Shown here piece by piece: positions 17,405-25,525 of a stretch of DNA of 64,000 bases; positions within the stretch are counted from its first letter, which is position 1, and each line of letters starts with the position of its first letter. The stretch spans positions 1 to 64,000 of the forward strand of contig NZ_PHSU01000033.1 of assembly GCF_002814235.1 (NCBI RefSeq). The letters are read 5' to 3'. The DNA comes from Pseudomonas sp. QS1027. Its GTDB lineage: Bacteria > Pseudomonadota > Gammaproteobacteria > Pseudomonadales > Pseudomonadaceae. The position numbers and the translations under genes were made by a program. The notes below the pieces were generated by a model. It was not told the origin of the DNA, searched no databases, and saw only the letters and a list, made by a program, of their open reading frames with translations.

Positions 17405-18106
17405 ATGAACGTACTGATCATCCACGCCCACCCCGAACCGCAATCCTTCACCGCCGCTCTACGTGACCAGGCCGTCGAGACCCTGCAAGCCCAAGGCCAC
17501 CGCGTCCAGGTGTCCGACCTCTACGCCATGCACTGGAACCCGGTGGCCAGTGCCGCGGATTTCTCCGACCGGGACAACCCCGACTACCTGGTCTACGCCC
17601 TGGAACAACGCCTCGGCGTCAAGACCCAAAGCCTGGCACCGGACATCCAGGAAGAACTCGACAAACTGCTCTGGGCCGATCTGCTGATCCTCAACTTCCC
17701 GATCTACTGGTTCTCCGTGCCGGCCATTCTCAAGGGCTGGATCGACCGCGTGCTGGTCTCCGGTGTCTGCTACGGCGGCAAGCGTTTTTACGACCAAGGG
17801 GGGCTGGCGGGCAAGAAGGCGCTGGTCACCGTCACCCTCGGCGGCCGTGAACACATGTTCGGCGAAGGCGCGATCCATGGCCCGCTGGAAGACATGCTGC
17901 GCCCCTTGCTACGTGGCACCCTGGCCTATGTCGGTCTCGACGTGCTGCCACCCTTCGTGGCCTGGCACGTGCCCTATATCAGTGCCGAGGCTCGCGAGCA
18001 ATTCCGGGTCGGTTACCATGAGCGCCTGGAAAACCTCGAACAGGACAGTCCCCTGGTCTTCCCGCGCTTGTCACAGTTTGACGAGGCGCTGTATCCCATC
18101 CGCTGA
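17405..18106 (+). CDS. NAD(P)H:quinone oxidoreductase-like flavodoxin-fold protein
   Basis: A 233-residue protein of the NQO1/MdaB flavodoxin-like family. LIIHAHPEPQSF at the N-terminus binds the FMN/FAD phosphate, and LILNFPIYWFSVPAILKGWIDRVL is the conserved flavin/substrate segment. It should reduce quinones or similar acceptors with two electrons from NAD(P)H. The ATG at 17405 is preferred over the TTG at 17402 because AAGGA is well spaced. As I recall, P. aeruginosa has a quinone oxidoreductase gene beside aruH-aruI, so the context supports an Aru-like catabolic locus. Its metabolic role here is not clear. Confidence 0.85.
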   Translation: MNVLIIHAHPEPQSFTAALRDQAVETLQAQGHRVQVSDLYAMHWNPVASAADFSDRDNPDYLVYALEQRLGVKTQSLAPDIQEELDKLLWADLLILNFPIYWFSVPAILKGWIDRVLVSGVCYGGKRFYDQGGLAGKKALVTVTLGGREHMFGEGAIHGPLEDMLRPLLRGTLAYVGLDVLPPFVAWHVPYISAEAREQFRVGYHERLENLEQDSPLVFPRLSQFDEALYPIR

Positions 18107-18154
18107 CCGCACGCTGTACAGTCAGCCATCGACGTTGAAGAGGGCAGGAGCACT

Positions 18155-18787
18155 ATGGCCGAGGAAACGCGTTTTCTGCGTATGGACCCTGAATTGCGCA
18201 AGGCCAATCTGGTGGCGGCGACTTTGCGCTGCCTGAAGAAGTACGGCTTTGTCGGCACCTCGATCCGCAAGATCTGCGCCGAGGCCGGGGTGTCGGTGGG
18301 CTTGATCAGCCATCACTACTCCGGCAAGGACGAACTGGTGGCCGATGCCTACCTGCATATCACCGGGCAGGTCATGAGCCTGCTGCGTGAGTCGGTGGCG
18401 AAGGCGGGCAGCGGCGCCCGCCGGCACCTGTCGGCGTTTTTCGAGGCGTCGTTTTCCGAAGGCATGCTCGACCCTGAACTGCTTGAAGCCTGGCTGGCGT
18501 TCTGGGGCGCGGTGAAAACCGCCGAGGCCATCAACCGCGCCCACGATCACTCCTATGGCGAGTACCGCACCATCATGGGCAAGGCCCTGACCCTGCTGGC
18601 CGAGGAGGAGGGCTGGAGCGGTTTCGACAGCGGCCTGGCGGCCATCGGCCTGAGCGCCTTGCTCGACGGCCTGTGGCTGGAATGCGGGCTCAACCCCAGC
18701 ACCTTCACCCCGGCCCAGGGCGTGCAGATCTGCGAAGCCTGGGTCGATGGCCTGCAAATGGGCGGCTACCGACGTTTCATCTCCTAG
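18155..18787 (+). CDS. TetR-family regulator (BetI-like), copy 1
   Basis: A 210-residue TetR protein. The N-terminal helix-turn-helix is GVSVGLISHHYSGKDELVAD (about residues 46-65), and the C-terminal ligand domain resembles BetI-type regulators (GLSALLDGLWLECGLNP). It is a close paralogue of the TetR at 34037: both share GVSVGL-HH and AAIGLSA-LDGLWLE. AGGAG lies 6 bases upstream of the ATG. It is a candidate binder of the shared 18-bp dyads, one of which (18801-18818) lies 14 bp past its stop. The ligand may be an intermediate of the catabolic pathway. Confidence 0.87.
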   Translation: MAEETRFLRMDPELRKANLVAATLRCLKKYGFVGTSIRKICAEAGVSVGLISHHYSGKDELVADAYLHITGQVMSLLRESVAKAGSGARRHLSAFFEASFSEGMLDPELLEAWLAFWGAVKTAEAINRAHDHSYGEYRTIMGKALTLLAEEEGWSGFDSGLAAIGLSALLDGLWLECGLNPSTFTPAQGVQICEAWVDGLQMGGYRRFIS

Positions 18788-18800
18788 GGGCTTGCGGCTT

Positions 18801-18818
18801 GTTGATCAACTGTTCAGC
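18801..18818. promoter_or_regulatory. TetR-type operator, site E
   Basis: GTTGATCAACTGTTCAGC has the same right half as site C (CTGTTCAGC) and aligns in register with sites A, B and D; the left half has one deviation from TGAAC. It lies 84 bp upstream of the response regulator gene, suggesting that this regulator belongs to the same regulon. Confidence 0.5.
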
Positions 18819-18901
18819 AATCGCTACAGTGCATCGCAAATTCCTACCGCTTCGCATAATTCCAAGAATCGGCCGCTCGCGGCACGAACAGGAGCCAGGT
18901 A

Positions 18902-19627
18902 ATGAAGGTGATGCCGCGCGTGCTGATCGTCGAGGACGATCCGCTGATCCGTGAACAGCTGGAGGCGTGTCTGACCCAGGATGGGTATGAAGTCCATTGC
19001 GTCGAGTCGGCCGAGCAGGCCGAGGCCTGTCTGAGCCGCTTCGCGGTGTCGCTGGTCCTGCTCGATGTGCAGTTGCCGGGCGCGGACAGCCTGCACCTGA
19101 CCCGCCAATGGCGTGGGCGCTCTGAGGTCGGGATCATCCTGATCGGCGGGCGCAACGACGATGCCGAGCGGATCGCCGCTCTGGAATGCGGTGCCGACGA
19201 CTACCTGGATACGCCCCTGAATCCCCGCGAGCTGGTTTCCCGCGCCCGCAACCTGACGCGCCGGGTGTCTCACCTGCAACCGGCCACGCCGGCGCTGCCC
19301 AGCCCGCACCTCAAGCATTTCGCCGACTGGACCCTGGACGCCGACCGCCGTCGCCTGAAGGCCTGCGACGGCCGTGAAACCCTGCTCAGCCACGGCGAGT
19401 TCCAGTTGCTCAACGTGTTCATGCGCAACACTGGCCATACGCTGAGCCGCGATCAGTTGATGGAGCAATTGCGCAACCGTGAATGGCTGCCCAGCGATCG
19501 CTCCATCGATGTCCTGGTCGGGCGTCTGCGACGCAAGCTCCATGACGACCCGGCCGCGCCGGAACTGATCATGACCATCCATGGCGCGGGCTACCTGTTT
19601 ACCGCCCGGACCTCAAGGGCGGCTTGA
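18902..19627 (+). CDS. Orphan OmpR-family response regulator (AruR-like by context)
   Basis: A 241-residue two-domain regulator. The receiver domain (about 5-120) has the acidic pair EDD, the phosphoacceptor Asp in LVLLDVQLPG and a Lys-like switch region that is altered (YLDTPLNP where KPF is usual, so the conserved Lys is Thr). The C-terminal winged helix (about 140-235) has the SLSHGEFQLL, LSRDQLMEQL and VGRLRRKL elements of the OmpR/PhoB class. No histidine kinase lies in the window. In P. aeruginosa the aruHI locus is controlled by the AruRS two-component pair, so this may be an AruR counterpart. The missing Lys could make signalling atypical. Confidence 0.82.
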   Translation: MKVMPRVLIVEDDPLIREQLEACLTQDGYEVHCVESAEQAEACLSRFAVSLVLLDVQLPGADSLHLTRQWRGRSEVGIILIGGRNDDAERIAALECGADDYLDTPLNPRELVSRARNLTRRVSHLQPATPALPSPHLKHFADWTLDADRRRLKACDGRETLLSHGEFQLLNVFMRNTGHTLSRDQLMEQLRNREWLPSDRSIDVLVGRLRRKLHDDPAAPELIMTIHGAGYLFTARTSRAA

Positions 19628-19628
19628 A

Positions 19629-22600
19629 TCAGACGCTGGTGGATTCGACCAGACGCGTCAGCCCCACCTCCTGGACCAGTGCCTGGGTCAGCTCGTCGAT
19701 ACTGGCGAACAGTCGTGCGTCGTTGAATCCCCAGCGCTGGTGAACGATATAGAACTTGCCGGTGTTCCTGTCGGTTCGGATGACCGTCGTGACCAGGGAT
19801 CGATCCTTGGAGCGATTGATCAGTACAGGTCCTTGCGGAGACGTTTCGACCGTGAACATACCCGCGCGACTGAGTTGCGGATGGGTGTCGAGCTTGGGCT
19901 GGCGCAGGTAGGTGACGGTGTTGAGCTCGACCACCTGCCTCATATTGCCTTGCCTGAGTCCCCATATCAGGTCGTCGATGCTGCTGTATTTGATTTCTCG
20001 GATATTGAGGTTTATAGGGGCCTCGAGATGGAATACATCGTGTGAACCGTCGGCAGGCCGACTCCGTGTCACCGGCTGCTCCGTCGTCACCAGCTGGCGG
20101 TTGGGGTGCTGGGGATCGACCGGCCGGTAGACGAGCGTGTACTGATCGCCGCTTTGTTCGATCAGGAAATCCCCCTGCCGGACCAGTAGCCCCCTGTGAG
20201 GCTTGCTGACTTGTGGCAGCGCTTGGGGCGCCACGTTCACTTCCAGCTTCGCATCGGCTTGGACGAACTGAATATCACGTGCATATTGGCCTTGGGTGAA
20301 CTCTCCCGGATCACGCAGGACACGCAGCGGCAAGGGTTGCCCGCCGACGTCGACGGTCCGCAGGTTGACTGCCCCCAACAGGTCGGCCAGGCCCGTCTCG
20401 CCGTGTACGCCGCTGGCATGTGAATCCTGGCTCAGGGCAATCCAGCGATGCGGGCCTTGCTGCAGTTGGTCCGCATTGATCACTTGGCGGGCATAGTATT
20501 TCAGGGCCCTGGCCCGATCCGGGCTGTAGTTGCGCAGGCCTTGGCGGTAACTGGCGGCGCAGTCGATCGCCTGGACGCGAATGCCATTGGCATGTGCGCT
20601 GTTAATTACCTCATGCAAGGCATGGGGGCCGCTCGGGTCGATGTGATGTTCGATATCTTGCCGTCTCAGGGTGTCCCTCAGGCGTTGGGACATGACGCCG
20701 CTACGATGGAAGTTGTTGAGATGAACCTGATCGAAGTCCGTCAGGAGGTTTTCCATGTACAGGGTCTTGACCTGGTGTTCCGTGGCAAGCGACTGCATGT
20801 TGTCGATCAGGAACTGGCGGCCGCTCCTTGCCTGGTAGGGTGCACCGAGGACAATACCGTTCCCGTTCCGATAGCCACGCTCGATCAGTTGTGTCGCCAG
20901 CGCGGCGTCCAGCAGGTCGGGCGCCAGTGTCCTGGCCACGGGGGGCGGGTTTTCGGCGAAGAAACTTTGGGCGTCTTCAAGCATCCGTTTTGAGAGTGAG
21001 TACACGTGAGGGGCGGCCTGGCGCTCCAGTGCGGAAGCAGCCGGAGAGACCCAGGTGGGATCAAGCGTTCTGGTGGTCGTGCGAATCAGCTCTTCGAGCG
21101 TGTTCCGGTAGGTGGCCGGGATCTCATAACGTGCGGTGCCGACCGTCTCGGGTGCGCCGCCCAACAGGCGACTCCTGGGCAAGGCCTGCCAATGGCTGCC
21201 GACCTTGACGAGCTCGATGTCTTCCGCCCAGTGGTGTTTCTTGAGGACGTATCGCTTGCCGTCCCGGGAGCCGGTGCGGTACCACTTGCCTTCCAGTTTC
21301 ACGTACTGGTCCTGGCGTGCCGTACGGTCGACGAACAGTCCGTCGCGGCTATAGTTCAGCTCCGGCGGTGTGTGGATTTCATAGTCCTTGAGGTCCGCGG
21401 CCAGGGACCTGAGGGACGTCGCCGTCGAAGGCTCCGCGGTCAGCAGCGATTGCCGGCCGCCGTCCAGGCTGACCCGGCTGGTCTTGACCAGGCGGGAAGT
21501 CTTCTCGCCGGGAAGCGGCCGTATCTGCCGCAACGCGGGTTTGATCAGTTGCAGCGGGAAGGGCGCCACGGCGTCAAGGAGCGTCTGGATCAGAGCCTCC
21601 TCGGCTTCCTGATGATGACCCAGGGCAAGTGCCTGGCCGAAGTTGGCCAGGCCGTACAGACCACGCAACAGGTAGACCGGCAGGCTGAGCTGCAAGGAGG
21701 CGCCGCCGAGGACGAACTCCAGGGCGAAGCGCGATCCCGCATTGATCCAGTACCAGAGCGTGTCACGGCCCAACCGTTGGTTGCTGGCCGCGAAGTACTC
21801 CACGCTGTTGATCAGATGCCAGGCCCTGGCGTCGTACAGCGTGGTGAACAGGTCGCCTTCGATGGGAAAATAGCGGACCAGCGGAAATTGCCGCGCGAAC
21901 AACTTGGCCGGATCCCACTGTTCGTTCCGCGCGGCCCGTGCGATGCAATAGTTCTTCCAGTCTTGCTGGTGCAGCAACGTTTTGATCGCCTCTGCATCCG
22001 CCAGCTCGCGCCAGGCTTTGCCATCGGGACCTTGTGGCGTGTAGAGCAGCAGGGTGCTGGCGGGAGCGTCGGTGCTGATGACCAGCACCTCGTCGAGACT
22101 CATGCCGTTGCGTGTCGGGTCCGTGCCGCCAAGCATCAGGTAGTTGGCATGGACCCTGTAGCCGTCCAGCAGCGGGCGGCGCTGTGCCGACGGGTACTTG
22201 AGCAGATGTTCGATACGCCGGTAGCCACGCTCCAGGGCGCTGTCCTTGGGATCGAGAAAATCTCCGCTCAGACGTGCGACATAGGCCTGCAGCTTCATCC
22301 GCGCCCGTTGCCCTTCGAGCCAGGTTGCACGCAGCGATGCCTGGTCCGGGCCGAGCAGTTGCTGTTCGAGCAACGTCTTGTACTGGCCAGGCGCGTCCAC
22401 GGCACTGACGATAGCCTGTATCTGCTTGTCCGACAGGCTGAGTGTGGGCCCGCTCGGGTTGCTGATCTGGGCCTTGAAACTGACCGATTCGCCCAGGCGC
22501 ACGCCCTTGATGTTTTCCAGCGCCAGGGCCGTCAACGACAGCGTGCGCGGAGGGCGTAGCCGATCGACTGGCGGTTGGCTTTGCCAGGCCGGGCTCAGGT

Positions 22601-25250
22601 GATGGGTGATGCGAGTGACCTGCACCACGATGCTGTCAGGGTGGCTCAGGATCTGCGGATAGTGCTGTTGCAGATGGGTTTTCAGCAGGTCGGCCGCATA
22701 GGCCTTCAGGACCGGCAGGTCGCTGAGCGAAGCGGGGACCGGGTTGGCTTCCAGGGTCGGCCGCCACAAGGTGGCGAGCTGGGTCTGTTCGTCCGGGCTG
22801 ATGCTGTTGATGCGGCTCAACAGGTCGCTGAACATCAGGTCACGATTGCGTCGCCTGAGGACCGGGACGATATCCAGCAGCCTGGCGAGGCTGATGGAAC
22901 CGTCCACTTGCCGGGTGAACTCGTTGACGTCGTTGTGCAGGCCCGGAGCGCCGATGGCGAAGCGCCAGGTATCGGTGAAATCCTCCTTCTGCTTGGTGAG
23001 CAGCCCGTCCACCAGGAGCTGGAAGGGATCGCCCTCTTCGAGCCGGTAGTCGAACAGTGCACCGCGCTCGGCAGCGCTCGCGGGACGCCAGGTGCGCTGG
23101 CGCTGCGGTAGCAGATCGAGTAGCGATTCACGTTCGATATCGTCATCGAGGCGCTGGGTCAGGTTCTTCCTCAGTGCCTGCAACGAAGCGAACTGCTCCA
23201 GGCCACGGCCGATCTGATAGAGCAATGCCGGTAGTTTGTAAGTGTCCTCATCGGGGCTGCGGGTGATGACCAGGCAGCCTTGCAGAATCAGGTTCTGCGG
23301 TTGCAGGGCGATCCGGTAGACGTGGACCGGTCCGCCCTGGGGGAAATGTTTCAGGCGTTGCTTGTGAGTGGGATGGTCCAGCACCCGCTCCAAGTCCTCC
23401 CGGTTGCTTTTATCCAGGTTCAGATCCAGTTCGCGCAACTGCGCTTCCAGACGAATCTGGGTCTGCAGGTTTTCCCGCAGCAGCGGCGCGGCGCTGGTCC
23501 AGAAGCTGTCGATGTTTGCGCTAAAGCGTGTGTCGAAACCAAGGCCCGCATCCTCCAGGGTTTTTCCGAAGCGTGCGATGTCCAGGCCGCTCAGTTGCTG
23601 TGCGTCGTAGGCGTCGGTGGCGTTGGCGTAGAAGCCGCTCGTGGCCGGGTCGAAGGTCAGGACATTGCCGGCCAGGTGCCGGGTAAACACCTCCGTCAGC
23701 GTGTGCGACTGGCTGACAGCACGATAGCGGACCTGTTCTCCGCGCTCACCGCTGTCCGACAGGGGCCAGTACAGGGTTTCCTCGTAGGTGTTGAGGAAGA
23801 TCCCGTCGGGATCTTGCGAACTGGCCTGGGGGAAGTCACGTAGCAGTTGCCGGCCCAGGATCAGGGCGGCGAACCAGCGGAAATTAGGCTGCTGGCGCGC
23901 CAGCAACAGGGTCCGTTCGTTGGTGGCGGCCAGGGCATCGAAGGCTTCCCGCTGGCCCTGGGCCAGTTGGTCGGGGGCGGCGAAGCTGGCGGGTGAGTCC
24001 TGCTGGTAGCCGTTGCCGTTGGAAAGACGTTGCGATGGTTCCATGGGGGAGAGTCCTAGCAAGGCGCGTAGATGGGCGCGTGAAAGAGGAGGGTGTTGGC
24101 GCAGCAGGCGCTGAATGGCCTCGCGGTCCGTCAGCCCGAGCGGGTTGCGCAGGGTGTCGGGCAGGGTCGCCAGGACCGCCGGCAGGTCGGGCTTGGGTTC
24201 TTGCGCCGGACCTTCGGCGGTATGCAGGGTGAAGCCGTCCGTGTGGCGCAGGAGGGTGTGGATCTGTTGTGCCTGCGGGTCGCCGACGCCGGCAAGCAGG
24301 GCGCCGTCCGGCTCCTGCTCGCGCAGTTCCAGGCGCACACCGCTCGACGGCCAGTCCGGCAAGGTGGCCAGGGTGTGCAACAGCAGCCGGTGAGTGTCGT
24401 CGTTGTGCTGCCGGCTCCGCAGAAAGAGGCCTTCATAGGCCTGGCTCAGGCGCTCCTCCTGCAGATACCAGTGGGCGTCGAGCATCTGCCGCTCGCTCAG
24501 TTCGCCCTCGGACAGCTTCAGCGACTGAAGGTCATGCTCGCTCGAGTTGGCGAGCAGTTCGTGGGCCGCCGCCCAGGAAAGCCGGGGGATTCGGCTACGC
24601 AGCAGAGTCACTAGCGGATCACGGGATTGCTGCCTGAAGGCATGGAGGTTGTCGAACAGTTCCCCTCGGCGAGAGGACAGTAGAGGGGCGGCCTTGCGCT
24701 TGAGCGCCGATAGCTGAGTCTCGAGGGGCGCGTACTGCGCGCCCAGCAGTGATGCTCTCTGTGCCGGGCTCATGTGTTGCAGGACGCGGCTCCACAGCGT
24801 GCCATCGAGCACCTGGGCCCGGCTGACACGCACCCTCGGCAGGCTGGGCGAGAGGTCGGGGCCGTACTCGGCGGCCGCCGAGTCCCCGGGTGGGTCGTAC
24901 ACCTGCAGCACACTCGTCGTTGGCCAGATCAGTTCCAGGCTGACCAGTTGCAACTGCCAATACAGGGGCGTCACCGCAGAGAGGGGGGAGTCATGGCTCA
25001 GCCCGTCGATAAAGGTCTGTATCTCCTGCTCCAGCTCGAAGCGCGCGCGGGTGTCGAGCAGCAGCGCCGGTACCTGTCGGGATTCGGCGTAGGCGGCGCG
25101 CAAGGCAGGGGTGTCGATACCGCTGACCAGGCGAATGCGTAAGGCGGTCTCGATGGGCAGGTCGTTGAGAAAATGCTCGATGGCCTGTTCCAGTGAAACC
25201 GGCGCGGCGGTGCTTGCGGGGGGATCGGTCGAGGTGATGGGAGGGGTCAT
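19629..25250 (-). CDS. Large toxin-like protein: DUF6543-type N-terminus, Tiki/PMT-C2-like C-terminal domain
   Basis: A 1873-residue protein. The start is the ATG at 25250, with AAGGA 8 bases upstream; the ORF extends further but without a ribosome-binding site. The N-terminal two-thirds resembles the long 'dermonecrotic toxin' (DUF6543) proteins common in Pseudomonas. A hydrophobic region near residues 1190-1220 could be membrane-associating. Residues about 1455-1625 resemble the Tiki/EreA-ChaN superfamily domain of membrane-targeted toxins: TLYMENLLTDFDQ, IRVQAIDCAASYR and a C-terminal ALSQDSHAS with His1611. The family's usual G-E-x-H first motif is replaced by GAPY (about 1467), so catalysis is doubtful. 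Export route unknown; no signal peptide is visible. It lies antisense between the two arms of the catabolic regulon. Confidence 0.65.
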   Translation of the reverse strand: MTPPITSTDPPASTAAPVSLEQAIEHFLNDLPIETALRIRLVSGIDTPALRAAYAESRQVPALLLDTRARFELEQEIQTFIDGLSHDSPLSAVTPLYWQLQLVSLELIWPTTSVLQVYDPPGDSAAAEYGPDLSPSLPRVRVSRAQVLDGTLWSRVLQHMSPAQRASLLGAQYAPLETQLSALKRKAAPLLSSRRGELFDNLHAFRQQSRDPLVTLLRSRIPRLSWAAAHELLANSSEHDLQSLKLSEGELSERQMLDAHWYLQEERLSQAYEGLFLRSRQHNDDTHRLLLHTLATLPDWPSSGVRLELREQEPDGALLAGVGDPQAQQIHTLLRHTDGFTLHTAEGPAQEPKPDLPAVLATLPDTLRNPLGLTDREAIQRLLRQHPPLSRAHLRALLGLSPMEPSQRLSNGNGYQQDSPASFAAPDQLAQGQREAFDALAATNERTLLLARQQPNFRWFAALILGRQLLRDFPQASSQDPDGIFLNTYEETLYWPLSDSGERGEQVRYRAVSQSHTLTEVFTRHLAGNVLTFDPATSGFYANATDAYDAQQLSGLDIARFGKTLEDAGLGFDTRFSANIDSFWTSAAPLLRENLQTQIRLEAQLRELDLNLDKSNREDLERVLDHPTHKQRLKHFPQGGPVHVYRIALQPQNLILQGCLVITRSPDEDTYKLPALLYQIGRGLEQFASLQALRKNLTQRLDDDIERESLLDLLPQRQRTWRPASAAERGALFDYRLEEGDPFQLLVDGLLTKQKEDFTDTWRFAIGAPGLHNDVNEFTRQVDGSISLARLLDIVPVLRRRNRDLMFSDLLSRINSISPDEQTQLATLWRPTLEANPVPASLSDLPVLKAYAADLLKTHLQQHYPQILSHPDSIVVQVTRITHHLSPAWQSQPPVDRLRPPRTLSLTALALENIKGVRLGESVSFKAQISNPSGPTLSLSDKQIQAIVSAVDAPGQYKTLLEQQLLGPDQASLRATWLEGQRARMKLQAYVARLSGDFLDPKDSALERGYRRIEHLLKYPSAQRRPLLDGYRVHANYLMLGGTDPTRNGMSLDEVLVISTDAPASTLLLYTPQGPDGKAWRELADAEAIKTLLHQQDWKNYCIARAARNEQWDPAKLFARQFPLVRYFPIEGDLFTTLYDARAWHLINSVEYFAASNQRLGRDTLWYWINAGSRFALEFVLGGASLQLSLPVYLLRGLYGLANFGQALALGHHQEAEEALIQTLLDAVAPFPLQLIKPALRQIRPLPGEKTSRLVKTSRVSLDGGRQSLLTAEPSTATSLRSLAADLKDYEIHTPPELNYSRDGLFVDRTARQDQYVKLEGKWYRTGSRDGKRYVLKKHHWAEDIELVKVGSHWQALPRSRLLGGAPETVGTARYEIPATYRNTLEELIRTTTRTLDPTWVSPAASALERQAAPHVYSLSKRMLEDAQSFFAENPPPVARTLAPDLLDAALATQLIERGYRNGNGIVLGAPYQARSGRQFLIDNMQSLATEHQVKTLYMENLLTDFDQVHLNNFHRSGVMSQRLRDTLRRQDIEHHIDPSGPHALHEVINSAHANGIRVQAIDCAASYRQGLRNYSPDRARALKYYARQVINADQLQQGPHRWIALSQDSHASGVHGETGLADLLGAVNLRTVDVGGQPLPLRVLRDPGEFTQGQYARDIQFVQADAKLEVNVAPQALPQVSKPHRGLLVRQGDFLIEQSGDQYTLVYRPVDPQHPNRQLVTTEQPVTRSRPADGSHDVFHLEAPINLNIREIKYSSIDDLIWGLRQGNMRQVVELNTVTYLRQPKLDTHPQLSRAGMFTVETSPQGPVLINRSKDRSLVTTVIRTDRNTGKFYIVHQRWGFNDARLFASIDELTQALVQEVGLTRLVESTSV

Positions 25251-25337
25251 GCTGAGCATCCTTGTCGTTGCGTGATGGCCGTTATTCAACGCGCAAGCCG
25301 AAGGCGGGGGGTGGTAATTAAAGCTGAGGACAGGGAT

Positions 25338-25353
25338 GTTCAAAGATGTAACA
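25338..25353. promoter_or_regulatory. Conserved upstream element, copy 2
   Basis: GTTCAAAGATGTAACA is the near-identical partner of 7895-7910. Both lie about 113 bp upstream of the dyad in their promoters. Shared spacing argues for a real binding site rather than chance. Confidence 0.5.
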
Positions 25354-25381
25354 GGTCTGTGTCGGGAGAAGCCAGGGACGG

Positions 25382-25407
25382 ACTTATTGTTTTTCAAAAC
25401 AATAAGT
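25382..25407. promoter_or_regulatory. 12-bp perfect inverted repeat with 2-base loop
   Basis: ACTTATTGTTTT, then TC, then AAAACAATAAGT. It lies in the 275-bp divergent region between the toxin gene and the aruI-like gene. It could be an operator or cruciform; it is too AT-rich to be a strong terminator. The rest of this intergenic stretch holds the upstream element and promoter B. Confidence 0.45.
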
Positions 25408-25448
25408 TGAGTGATTTTTATGGATTTTTTGGAGACGTCTCGAAAGGA

Positions 25449-25477
25449 TTGTCATGCTATTGAACAAGTGTTTAATA
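25449..25477 (+). promoter_or_regulatory. Sigma70-like promoter with overlapping TetR-type operator (site B)
   Basis: TTGTCA (25449-25454), a 16-bp spacer and TTTAAT (25471-25476) make a good promoter. The dyad ATTGAACAAGTGTTTAAT (25459-25476) covers the spacer and -10 box, as at site A. Binding there would block RNA polymerase, so repression is the expected mode. The leader ends in ACAAGACGAGGGCT before the ATG, almost the same as at the crotonase gene. Confidence 0.65.
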
Positions 25478-25525
25478 TCGTCGGGCGGTCCCCTATCACT
25501 CCATAACAACAAGACGAGGGCTAGC

